NCBI RefSeq assembly: GCF_000003815.2
Contig: NC_049994.1
Span: forward strand, 13,377,039-13,441,038
DNA from: Branchiostoma floridae
Lineage: Eukaryota; Chordata; Leptocardii; Amphioxiformes; Branchiostomatidae
Length of the DNA: 64,000 bases
Direction of reading: 5' to 3'
Positions 1 to 11,400 of this stretch are shown in pieces. The position numbers were made by a program, and so were the translations under genes. How positions within the stretch are numbered: the first letter of the stretch is position 1; the number at the start of each line of letters is the position of its first letter. The notes under the pieces were generated by a model. It was not told the origin of the DNA and searched no databases. It saw only the letters and a list, made by a program, of their open reading frames with translations.

Positions 1-1778
1 TTTCACATAAATTCATATTTTTGTTACTAAAACTGGTACAGCACTAGGATAATTCAATTATGATGTCCACTCATGTTTATCAGAAAAACTTCCTTTTGCA
101 ATGCACACCAAACCTATGCTCAGTTATAGTTATACAGGGATTGAAAAGCATTTTGTTAACATTCAAAATGGACACATTTAAAATTCCCTTCACAGGACAA
201 ATTTTACCTGCAACTGCTTTTCTTGTTTATACGAAAAAAACAAAGCCTAGCAACTGTACCAGTAACAGTGTACTATAATCTTGTTATCTTCTGTGTTCAA
301 GTATTATAGACTATAGTATAAAGGTACATTGTGGTGTGATGAGGTCACTGTGACCCAGAGGAAATTTAGCGTCTCATTTTACTGTTGTTTACATTTCTAG
401 TCTCTGGCCTTGAGGACTGTAGCAGTTCAAATTGTTACTGAAAAGGGCACATTACAAATTTGGAAATAACTTTTGATATACAGTATCATACTCACTTGTA
501 AATTCAAGGCAAACTTCTTGCCTTGAAAAGACTGAAATGATTTCAATTTCAGAGACATGCCTCAAAATTTTCCATTTACTCTAACTAAATCTAATGTCTT
601 CAGGAACAATACAAAAGGAAACCATCATGAAGCCCCTATAATTTGCATTTATATAGCTGCTTGAATGGTTCAATCCCTCCCTAAGTATTTCAGAACACTG
701 CATTATACCTACAAACAAACTCTACCTAAGCAACTACTAAACCAAGAAATGCATCTTCATCCATTCTCCTGTGATATTTGCTTCCCAGTGATTCTGTTTG
801 CAGTTCTCCCCTTAGTCAAACACTAGATAAGGCCTTTTCAAGCATGAGTAGGTTTGTATGTAGAGGCTTCATGGTGTTGAAAGCAATCAGATGGCTTCTA
901 CCTGAATTGTTTAGAGGTGTGATTAACAAGACCAACACCTTAAACAATGGTGTCATATTACATGTTTGTAATAACTATTGCATACAGATACACACAGCAT
1001 TGTCTTTAGGAAGTACTGTGTAATATAGACAAGTATTATCCCTTTTATACTTCAAGACTCTAAATAAAGGGGTAGCCTGACTGTCCTGGCTGTCATAAGT
1101 ACACCAAATTATTATTTGGCATATCTTATTACCTGGATGTCTTACCTTTATCCACTGTCAGGCCTTAGTAAGTTTGCTGTTACTTTCTGGGTAAATATAT
1201 CTATTATATTGACAATCCTATGAAATTGTAAACAAAATTATTAAAGTCAATGAAACCTTAAGCTATTTATGCTTATGACATTCATTTAAGGCTACTTTTT
1301 GTATTAATCTCTCTTTATACTTTGAATTTATATGAAAATACTACTGTTGTGTATATAATTCTACACATTATAAATACATTCATCATAGACAATTGAATTG
1401 GGGATTACAATTATTCTTTCTTTGTAAAACCTATGGTTATACATGCATGTGAAGTTTTCTGCTGTCATAAGCACTGCGATTTATTATTTATGGCCATAAT
1501 TTGGGGTCTTTGTGATACCCGCCCCTCCCAACATGGCGGACAAGGCCGTCGGGTCACGTGACCCAAGAGTGTTCATCAATACGACTCAAAAAATTGCACA
1601 GAATAATATCATAAATCCAGCAGTTTTACTCTATTATATGTTATGATTATGCTATTATGATTTTTCCAGGTTCAAAGTCATCAGTTTTGTACATTCGACA
1701 TCAAAGCTTTCCGCGCCATTTCCATCATGGCGGCCCAATCAGAAGCCTTCTACATCCCACCACAAAGGAAGTACCCAC
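1..1778 (-). other. 5' part of EPC intron 1
   Basis: This AT-rich stretch has no recognisable EPC exon in any frame; the short ORFs show no family resemblance. Near the exon it carries regulatory-looking sites: a 14-bp palindrome GGGTCACGTGACCC (1551-1564, E-box), ATGGCGG cores of YY1 type (about 1533 and 1727) and a CCAATC box (1735-1740). The remainder appears to be plain intron. Confidence 0.6.
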
Positions 1779-1931
1779 CGATTCCTCTTCCTTCTCCATG
1801 CCGGTGGGCATCTGCGGCACGGCGCGGTTGATGGCGGTGTACTCGGGCAGATCGGGCAGGTCTTCCGTGTGGAACACCGGCATGGGCTTGCTGGCGTCCA
1901 GCGCACGGGCTCGGAACGATAACTTACTCAT
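1779..1931 (-). CDS. EPC: Enhancer of polycomb homolog (EPC1/EPC2), first coding exon, partial
   Basis: This exon encodes 51 residues beginning MSKLSFRARALDAS and ending MEKEEES. That is the highly conserved N-terminus of metazoan Enhancer of polycomb proteins, the start of the EPL1 domain. EPC proteins are nuclear scaffolds of the NuA4/TIP60 histone acetyltransferase complex. The ATG is in good context (CACACCATGAG), and the open frame breaks from the family exactly at a TCG|GTGGGT donor, so the exon ends in phase 0. No second exon is recognisable in bases 1-1778, so the rest of the gene lies left of the window. The gene lies about 3.5 kb downstream of the MBD5/6 stop codon, on the same strand. 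One invertebrate EPC gene usually corresponds to both vertebrate EPC1 and EPC2, so I do not assign a paralogue. Confidence 0.93.
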
Positions 1932-2250
1932 GGTGTGGGCCAGGAAAAAAAAGAATACGAAATGAGCAGATTACGATCACAAAAACTCCGCACAAAATCC
2001 ACTCGCGACCGCACGAAAGGTACTGAAGGTGTAAGATGACCACCCTCAGCACCGAATTATGGGGTCAGTTGGTCCCCGATCCTGCTGCTGGCCGGAGAAT
2101 GACCACCTCAGTTCCCATCGAATTTCGCCATTTGGTTTCGGACAAACATGGCGGACACAAGCCCAGCCTTCCCAGAGTTCCCCGCCCGGACCAGAAGCGC
2201 CATTGCGCATGCGCACAACGCACACTTACGAAAATTTGGCGGGAAACTGA
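1932..2250 (-). promoter_or_regulatory. EPC promoter and 5'UTR
   Basis: This CpG-rich block lies immediately upstream of the EPC start codon. It contains an E2F-type site TTTGGCGGGAAA (2235-2246), a perfect NRF1 palindrome TGCGCATGCGCA (2204-2215) and a YY1-type ACATGGCGGA (2148-2155 region). There is no TATA box. This site combination is typical of housekeeping chromatin genes. The transcription start is inferred to be about 2.1-2.2 kb; the exact base is not visible. Confidence 0.7.
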
Positions 2251-5200
2251 AGATAAGAAAATTCAATCCTCTTTAGACATATCTTCTTTCAGTTTAAACG
2301 CTTTTATATAAAGAACAGGACAGGAAATCCAGTATCAGATGCCTCAGACGAAATGGTGTAGTGTTTCTTTTAGCGTGGGTTTCACAGCAATGGAAATTTT
2401 GATGATTTTGATCGTTAAAAAAATTGTAGAAAAATCTTCTCCACCCAAAAAATGTGATGACTAGTTTGATATTGTTCTTCATACCAGGAAAAAAGTCCAG
2501 CAAAAATGTTTCATGTTACCAATCTATTTCACAATCTTAAACATCATTCTGGCAATATATTACTATTGGTCCCTATGCCTGATATTGTATCAAGTTTTAT
2601 CTTTTATCAATATGAGGTCTGCACTTCGTTTCTAGAGAGTAACTGGCTGTCTTCAAATCCATGAAATTCATTTTGAGACCAATGAACTTTAACATTAGGG
2701 GTATAATGACTGCATTCTAGAGATAATATGTACTACGTAATAATGTTATAAATATATAGCCAAGATATAACGTCCTTGGTAATAAAGGGCCATATAGCAA
2801 ACCCAGTGTGCTTAATTGCCTCTAAGGTATTTAAGCTAATAGTAACCACTGTCCTTTCTGAATTTAGTGTAACTTTATAGCATTGACAGTTCATTCTAGG
2901 AGCTTAAATTTGTTGTATGGGATTTGAACCACCTCGGAGACCTTAAACCTAGAGTCCCATCAGCTCTTTTGACCTTGTGCGGAAGGAATTGGAAATTTGG
3001 TGATGAGATTTGAAGAAAGACTGATTGCAGCTCTGACAGCTGCAAAGTGTTAAGAACACTCCAGCAGAGTGGACTATATGACAGTGCAAGTGAAATTAAA
3101 CAAAGACTATCAGAGATGACAGATATCATGCTTGAGTGGTGCCCTCTAGCATAACAAACAGGAACTGCACTGTAGAAACACATGGTAACGGTTATAAACC
3201 CCCTACATATCTTTGTGTGCTGTTTTTGCTGGCTTTGAATAAACACTGCTAGTGCCACAGACACTACGATAGTGTTAAATGTTTCAAGTTGTGCTAAATT
3301 GTACTGTTGAATGGGTGTTGCTTCTTGGCTATAAACAAATCACACCTAACTCCCAAATAAAAACGAATTTGACTGGTAAGTTGTTGTCAAGTAGATCATA
3401 TAATTATGTAATTATCCATTTCATCTTAATTAATTATCTATAAAACTAACGAGCATCCATACAAACTTGGAGACATAGGGTTCAGCAAAGAGTCAATTCA
3501 TTACTAATTGAAGTTGAGAAAAGTACAAAACTTACTTAGGTAAGTTTAAAGTACACATTCTGATCATTTCATAGCTCCGATACAAACAAGTATGTCTTCC
3601 TTTCATAGTTCGTTTACATATGTACACACGTTGGCCTCAGCCATCATAGATAAAGCATTGCATACATACACTTTCCTGGCAAATTCTCCCCTTAAACTGC
3701 ACAAATCTTCTATGAAAACCGTCAATTGTACTATATAATGCAGATACACAATTCTGAGGTGAGGTTAAATAAATACTGTAGTACTAAATACATCAATCTG
3801 TCCATGTTTGTTTTCGCTTTGTGTAACTGATAAACTTTGTAAACATAAGTTCTAATATATAGTCTGTAAATATTACATTCCGGATCACAAAGATTTTTGC
3901 AGTTCAAGAAAAAAGTTTTCCTATGAGCACCAGATAGATCCTACCTACTAACTTTTCCCCGGACAATCTCAAGTACTGAGAAGCCAATTATTACAGCTTC
4001 ATTTCATTAGGTATCAATTAACACTAAAAAAAAAGAAAATTAATATTCTATACAAGATTTCAATTATTTCCCTTGATTTAAATCGGGTTCCCATGAAAAC
4101 TGTTTTGTAAGACAGTTATCTATTCACACAATAAGAGTACGGGCTCTTGTGACCAATGTCTGTTCTCACAAAACTCTCACGACCTACAGAAGAGAAAGAA
4201 GTAGATCATTTCCCCTTCCTAAAGCCTATTGACAGCTCATTGCATTAACATTTAGATTGGGCTAAGCCTTAACAATGTTCTGTATTTACAAAAAGTGAGG
4301 AAAATTCTTTCTGTCGTCGTATCACCCTCACTGCATTACCTGTATGTACAATATCTTCATTTACAGAAGTCAGTCGGCCATTCCTATTGGCGAACCATAA
4401 AATCTTCTTGTACAATCTTGGTTTTAATTTTACATGCCGAGAAAAGGGCATGGTTAGGGGTAGGGAGGAGGGCATTATATAGTATAAATATGTCACCTCT
4501 TCAATGAAGGCATTCTCTGAAAATACATTACACTTCTCTTGGCTTTGTACATGCAGGTAAGTCCAGGAATGGCAAATGCCTCTGCTTTCAGCCAGACCAC
4601 TTCAGTATGAAAAACATTCTCTAAGGCTAGTGAAGGGGACTCAGGAAAACTCATCACTTCATTTTCCTGCATAGAATATACAGTACAGCAGTCTTGAAAC
4701 CTCCATTAAGGTCCCCATAAGCTTGCCAGATTTAGAAAGCAGCTATTTTATTCAATATTTTTACCAAAATTTTCAACAAAACAAATCCATTAATATATAC
4801 AGTTAATTTGATGGTCTACAATAGCCCCTATAAAATGTTGAATTCATGGAAAAGACCACACATAGCCAGATGGAAAATTCACAGAGTGTTTCCAGTGAAA
4901 TTTTTCAAGCTCTCAACAGCCTGAAAATAAATATATTGTCTCTCATATGCAACCTGATTCTGTCATTCAAGTCCTTGACAAAACATCAGTTGAAATAATT
5001 GAAAAATTTTCAGAGAACTAGAAGCAACTTTTGTGAATTTTAACAGTCTGGGTTTAAAAAAATATCAGGATGGACTTTTCAATGCCTCCAGTACAGGACA
5101 ATAACAAGACCACACATACTTCAAATCAAATAGGAGAGTACAATTCTATAGACCTGTTTTAGGTCTGAAAAGGGTCAACTGAAATATCCAGGGTTTTATC

Positions 5201-5401
5201 ATGCTTTTGTTGAAACTACATGAATAAACTTGGCCTTTTGAATGTTTTTTGGGATAAAATTTTGATTAAAGATTGTTTAACTGGGTTGTGGTTACAAGTA
5301 AGTTTCAAGTCAGCACAGTTGGATGTGATGTCCAAGGATTTGAGGACCATACAGAATCAGGAAAGGGAGAGTGACAGTTTGCACAGCGTTGTGCTTTTGT
5401 G
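2251..5401. other. EPC-MBD5/6 intergenic region and MBD5/6 3'UTR
   Basis: The right part should be the 3'UTR of the minus-strand MBD5/6 gene, which ends its reading frame at 5402. A canonical AATAAA on the minus strand at 4752-4747 is the best poly(A) signal I see, giving a 3'UTR of about 650 nt. The rest (about 2.3-4.7 kb) is AT-rich and has no supported gene. The 122-codon minus-strand frame at 2896-3264 has no ATG at its start and no family resemblance. Confidence 0.5.
4747..4752 (-). terminator. Candidate poly(A) signal of MBD5/6
   Basis: On the minus strand the sequence reads AATAAA, about 650 nt past the MBD5/6 stop codon. It is the first canonical hexamer I noticed downstream. Cleavage here is an inference; no transcript end is visible. 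Confidence 0.4.
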
Positions 5402-8400
5402 TCATCTGTGTGTCTTTCTCCTCTTCACTGCTTTAGGTCGGCCTGCTGTGCGTGGCTTCGGGTCAGGAACCTGCAGGAAAAGATAAAGAGACATGATTAC
5501 TTACATTACTTAACCAGTAAAACTACCTCTTCTCTTATTGATAAGTTTCTCATAGAATTGGAAGGTTCTGATAGCATATACTGCTTGAGGTTCTGTTCAT
5601 TTCCAAAGGGCATAATATCAGGACTAGCTTGGGATTCAAACCCAGAACCTACAGACTCTGAGTCAACTGTATCCACAAGGCCACACGTTGCCACAATCTG
5701 TGGCACTAAAGGTACTTGAGCATCTTCTACACAACTTTTTTAACTGTTTTGTTGGCTTCGATTAGAAGTTTGTAACAGACCTCAGAATCATGTATCATGT
5801 CCTCCATCCTACCCCAGCTTTTATCACTGTATCCCCCAGAAAGGACGAACATATAATATGTCCACTTACGATGCCATCCTTCCTCTCCAGTTCCAGCATG
5901 GCCTCCTCTATAGCTGCCTCCAGGTTGCTGTTCATCTTACGGCCCCTGCACAAACAACAGTCAGATGTGTCAGCATTGTATAATTTCATCTATTGGTTTG
6001 ACTGACAAGGCTGCCTAATAATTGAACACTATCATCAAGGTCTAACCTTTCAGAGTCTGCAATAGATAGTTGTTACTTTTGACCAACCTGACTGTGCATC
6101 TGTTAAGTTCCTTTGATACTTCCATCCAAATGAGTATTGTTTCTGGCTTTAATGTGTGTCTGTATCATTACATGTCTGCATGTGTCTTCTATCATTTTTG
6201 TCTATAGGATTGGGTATACAATTTTGAAAAATTGACAAAGGCCAAACTTTCCACATTCATTCTCAACTTTGTTTTTCCAACAATGTGCATGGTACTCACT
6301 TCCTGTGCCTTTTCCTGGCTTTGTGGTGTGCCTCTAGCCCTTCTGTCAGAGTCTTCAGCTTATCTGGCTCCACCTGTGTGTAGGTGTGGTCACCAAACCA
6401 CTTTACCCACACCTGGCAACAAACAAACAACATGGAAATAATACATTGGACAGATAGAACATTGGAAAGATAGAACATTGAATAAGAACATTGGTAGAAC
6501 AATGGAAAGATTGAACATTAATAAGAACATTGATAGAACATTGGAATGATAGAATATTGCAAGTGGTCACTTGAATGTCCCAAAAAGATAATTGTGTCAC
6601 TTTATTAAAGAGCATTTAATGGTTGTCTATCATACATCACTATTCTCCATGACCACATTTTGGTCCCTTGGAGTTGGACCAGTATAAGTTTCAATACTGA
6701 TTGTTTGGTATTCAAATTTTTGCAAAAAATGTAAGGAAAAGCTCTGACTGGTTTCAAGTAGTCAAAAGATTGTACTGTACTGTAATTGCATTGTAACAGA
6801 TTCCAGAAGCCTGATCCTTGTTACATTGCTTCTGAGATATTTAGCCAAACTTTTACATGGGGGTGGGTGCCAGACAATTCAGCAGGGAAGTGATCAAAGG
6901 AAGGAGCAAACCGGAGCTAGGCTAGATGCTAGGCTAAACCCCACATGCTACATTAAAGAAGACGACACCACCACCCTACCTTGCCTTCCTCTGACTTGAC
7001 ATGGTTCCCCTTGACATCGTTCTCCTGTACCAACTTCCCTGGCCAGGAGGGGAAACCGCGGATCTGTCCCCACACCAAGTCTCCTGTGCTGAAGTTCCGG
7101 GGACCGCGGGGGGTGGGGGGCTCCGGGGAGGAATCCCTCGAGTCAGCTTCATCAAGCTCCCCATCTAAAGCCACAGATAATAACAGCCAGAAATTAGGAA
7201 AAAATGGTAATGTGTGCTGATAAAAACAAAAACAAAATCTACCTCAAGAAAATTAAGGTTGTCCTGTTATCAGTTTTAGTAAAAATACACTGAAGCTATT
7301 TATGGGGTTAACATACAGTGTCAATCTTTGCTGATAAGAAAAAGCACCCATCAAGGTACATGAATTCAAGCCACCAAAGGATGATACTATGTAAATTATT
7401 GAAATGATTGTCAAATTAGTAATTTTGACATTCCAATATGATCTGTTTGATTGTGATGATTTTTAAGAAATATATACTCACCAGCTGCTGCTAATCTCAG
7501 GGCTATTCCAAGGGATTGTGGGTTATTTCTGGTACCAACTCTCCTCTCATTGGCTGGCAGTGCCTTCTGGGAAAGGTCAGAGGGCAACTCTTCCCCGTTT
7601 TCCTCCACCTCCTCTCTTGGCCTCTTGGTTCCCCTTTTCCTCTCCTTTTCGGCCACAAAGTTCTCTTTACCCGAATGACAGTCATTTTCAACAGGAGTTG
7701 TATCATTTACGGGCGTGCAATTCACCTCTAAGTCAGCAGGTGGTGCTTCTGTCCTACTTTCTACCGTTTCCTCAGCAACTTCTGGTGGTGTAGAAACTGC
7801 TTCAGGTAAGGCTTCCGTGTTGGGAACGTCAGATGGCAAAGTGTTGGGGACATCAGATGGTAAAGTGTTGGGGACGTCAGACGGTAAAGTGTTGGGGACA
7901 TCAGATGGTAAAGTGTTGGGGACGTCAGACGGTAAAGTGTTGGGGACATCAGATGATAAAGTGTTGGGGACGTCAGACGGTAAAGTGTTGGGGAGATCAG
8001 ATGATAAAGTGTTGGGGACGTCAGTTGGTAAACTTAGGGAATTTTCCATTGGTGAACTTTGCGAAACCTCTGCTGAGGATGTGTGTGATGTTTCAACCGA
8101 CGCGACTTGGGAACTTTCAACTGATGAAATCTGCGCAACTTCCTGTGACGTTGTGTGCGACGTTTCGAGAGACGAGGATTGTGACACCTCAACGGATGAG
8201 AAATGGGACGTTTCAACAGATGTGAGTGACGATGGTTCTGATGACGGAGAAACTCCTGCCGTACCGATACTCGAGGAGCTACAAGAGCTGACACCGGGAC
8301 TCGGAACAAGGTGGTTCACACCGGTACATGTTAACGTATCCGGTGCTGCTTTCTCCTGACTCAGTTCGTGAGACTGTACATTATCTTGAACAGTCTCTTC

Positions 8401-11400
8401 TTTTGTCTCCTCCTTTTCGTTGGAGTAGTTATTGTTCAGGTGGACATGTGAGTTTTCCACACTCGGACCATCTGGAGAAACAGAGGAATTGTTTGCTGTT
8501 GTGTCTAAAGGCTCCAAACTCTGTGGGACATTAAAAGCCAAATCGACATGTTGCAACGGGTCTACCATTTGCTGTTCGCTTTCTGTGCTTGGTTCGCCGC
8601 CTACTCTTATTCTTGTTGGGACAGCCATGACAGGCGTTCGTGCCGGTGATCTTGCAGGGCTTCTGTGTGGGAAAGTCTGTGTGTTGGGTTTTGGACTCTG
8701 TGATGACCCAGTGTGTATCACGTGCTGCTCCCTCACAAATGTGCCCAATCCCGGAGAGGATACCTGCGCAACGGGGGAAACTTTTGCCGACCCGGGTGTT
8801 AGAGAGCGAGCAGGGCTTTTCCTGGGCGTACTGCCCCCGCGACTCGGCGAAGAATGACCGGAACTTGAGTCACACCGACTACTGCGGCTTGACCCTCCGA
8901 GCGATAAGGGGTCATCACCACGGACGACGGCATTCACAGCTGCAGAGAGGTTCACTGGATCAGGAATGGATGCCGTGAATGCACTCATTGCACTGAGCGC
9001 CCCCTGACTGATTGGAAGGGGAAGTGCAGACGTTGTGGCAGTGGTGGAGCTTGCTGTCGTACTCATGATCGATCTTGATGGCTCCGTAATTATAACCTTG
9101 ACCCCTTGACTGGCAGCATCGACAACAGCTGTGTAGATCGCATCTACCATCGACTTTTGGGCTTCAGTCACTACAGTTGTCGCCCCTGCTTCTGTCTTTA
9201 TTGTTGAATCAGAATTTTCCAAACTCGACTCCACAGTTGATGCCTGAGACATTGCCTCAGATGGCTGCTCTTGACTACTGCTCATCGGCCTGGGTACTTG
9301 TGACGTTGGTGTTGGTTGACTGACTGAAACTGCAGGCTCTGGGGCAGCCTCTTCCACTGCCTGTTCCGCTTCTTTGCTGTCATTTTGTTGTGTTTCGTTT
9401 TTCTGCTGCGGCTGCGGCAAGGTGGCGACGTTCACCCCCTGAAGCAGGGCTGCAGGGTTGATCCCCGAGTTCTGCAGAATCTGCTGCTGCTGCTGCTGCA
9501 GGATCTGCAGCAGGTTCTGATTGTTGAGGTTCAGGACTCCTGCAGTCAGCAGCAGGTTGTTTGCCAGGGATGGGTTCCCCAGCCCCTGTCCGAGGATCTG
9601 CGGATTCAAGCTCATCCCAAGGTTGAGATTTCCGGGTAGACACATCCCACCCAGCTGAGTAAGCTGCTGCGTGAGGTCGATGCTCGGTAGGATTCCTGCC
9701 GGCACGATGGGGATGAAGTTGCCGCTGTTCACGTTCCCGCCCTGCTGCACTTGCAGTGCCAGGCCGGCATCGCTAGACGGCGCTACCTTCCCTGCCTGAG
9801 ACGACTCCACATTCTGCTGATTCGTCAGTACTGGATTCACGCTGGTCGGCAGCCCGGACGTGGCAACGTTCTGGCTTTGGACGTTCGCCTCGCTGAGTTG
9901 CGGAAGCAGTGATGCCAACTGATTCAGCGTCAACTGTCCCTGGGCAAGTGACGGCAACACCTGGGTGAGACCAGCCGATTGGTTGATGCTGCCGTTGACG
10001 GCAGCGTCCACAGTCTGCTGGCCCTGGTTGCTAAGCAACCCCGCATTTAACGCTAGCGGGAGGTTCAACGCCATGGCAGGGTTGACCAGACCAGGCTGCT
10101 GTACAAGCACGGACTGAAGCAGAGCTGGGTTCAGTAGCTGCGGGGTCTGGGAGATGCCGGTGAGCTGTTGCTGCACAATGGGGAGGTCGACCCCGGTGGA
10201 CAACACAGCAGTTGTGGGCAGGACCTGAGTCGCCACCGTGGTCGTGGTGATGGTGGTTGTGCTGTGAGAGACCGTAGACGCTGCGCTCTGGAACTGTGGG
10301 ATGGTAGTAACAGAGCTGGGTACTACAGTACTTGTAGCCATACTGCTGTTCACATTAACACACGGACTTGTACCCATGGCAAAAGTCTGTACCTGTTCCT
10401 GTCTTGTTGACGTGCTAGGAGCCGTGGAAAGGGTGGGAACGTTACTTCTACTGGTCACAGGCTTGTCATTCCTGCTTACACTCAGCTCTGCTTGTGAGGT
10501 GTTGGAAAATTTATGCATCTGGTGCAGTCCTTGATGTTGTTGGTTCTGGACAGACAGTACAGTGGTGGCACTGTTTGTGACCATGGCCGGAGATGCAGAG
10601 TTGTTCCCGTATACGTTACCTGACGGCGCACCTTGCGAGTGCTGCGCCGGCGCTGCGTGCCTTTGCATACTCGCGCCTTGAGAGAAACTCATACGAGGAT
10701 GACTCATACCTGAGGGATGGCTGTTTGCAGGAGCGCCACCTGCCTGATGAACGTTTTGCTGCAGCGCCAGCCTGAACCTCTCCTGAGCAGTGTTTAAAGT
10801 GTCCTGTGGGGGGTGGGGGAGACTCCCCTGACCCTGGGGAGGGTTCCCCTGGCTGAGGAGAGGCTTTCCCTGCCCCATAGCTGGATTTCCCTGCCCCGGA
10901 GTCACGTTCGCTATCCTCCCCATTAATTCGCTGAGAGCGGGTGTTCTCTGACAGGTAATTGGTCCTAAGTCGTTATCATCCGGGCCTGATTTCCGTCTAG
11001 TAGATCCGCTGGCCGTTCTTCTCCGCGACCGCGGTGGGTTGGGCGCATTAAAGTTTCCCCCGCCACTCTGCCCTTTGTTGCCTGCCTGACTGTAGTTCCC
11101 TTGTTGGAGAAGCTGGCCGAATGATGGCGATGACGTGGTTGTCGTCGTACCGTATGACTGTTTTCCCAAGCCGCTTGACATCTGCGCCTTGGCGGCTGCC
11201 GACAACAGAGAGGATGCTGGGAAGGACGAAGCATTCTCACGGCTCAGTATCTGTTGCAACGTGACCCCCAGCAGTCCTGGGTTGTTAGGGTTCTTTTGCT
11301 GCCCCTGGTTACCAGAACCAGCGGAGAAAAGGGGGTTTATTTGGGGGAAGACATCGTTGCCGACAAGTAGGGGGTTCGGAACGTTCCTCTGATGTTGAAC

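Noticed and set aside
2896..3264. 122-codon minus-strand frame between EPC and MBD5/6
   Set aside because: It starts at GTG, not ATG, has no family resemblance, and lies in the AT-rich intergenic region.
7715..8359. 214-codon plus-strand frame with GTSDGKVL repeats
   Set aside because: It is the antisense shadow of the coding minisatellite; a 24-bp unit keeps all frames open. The minus-strand MBD5/6 reading has domain support.
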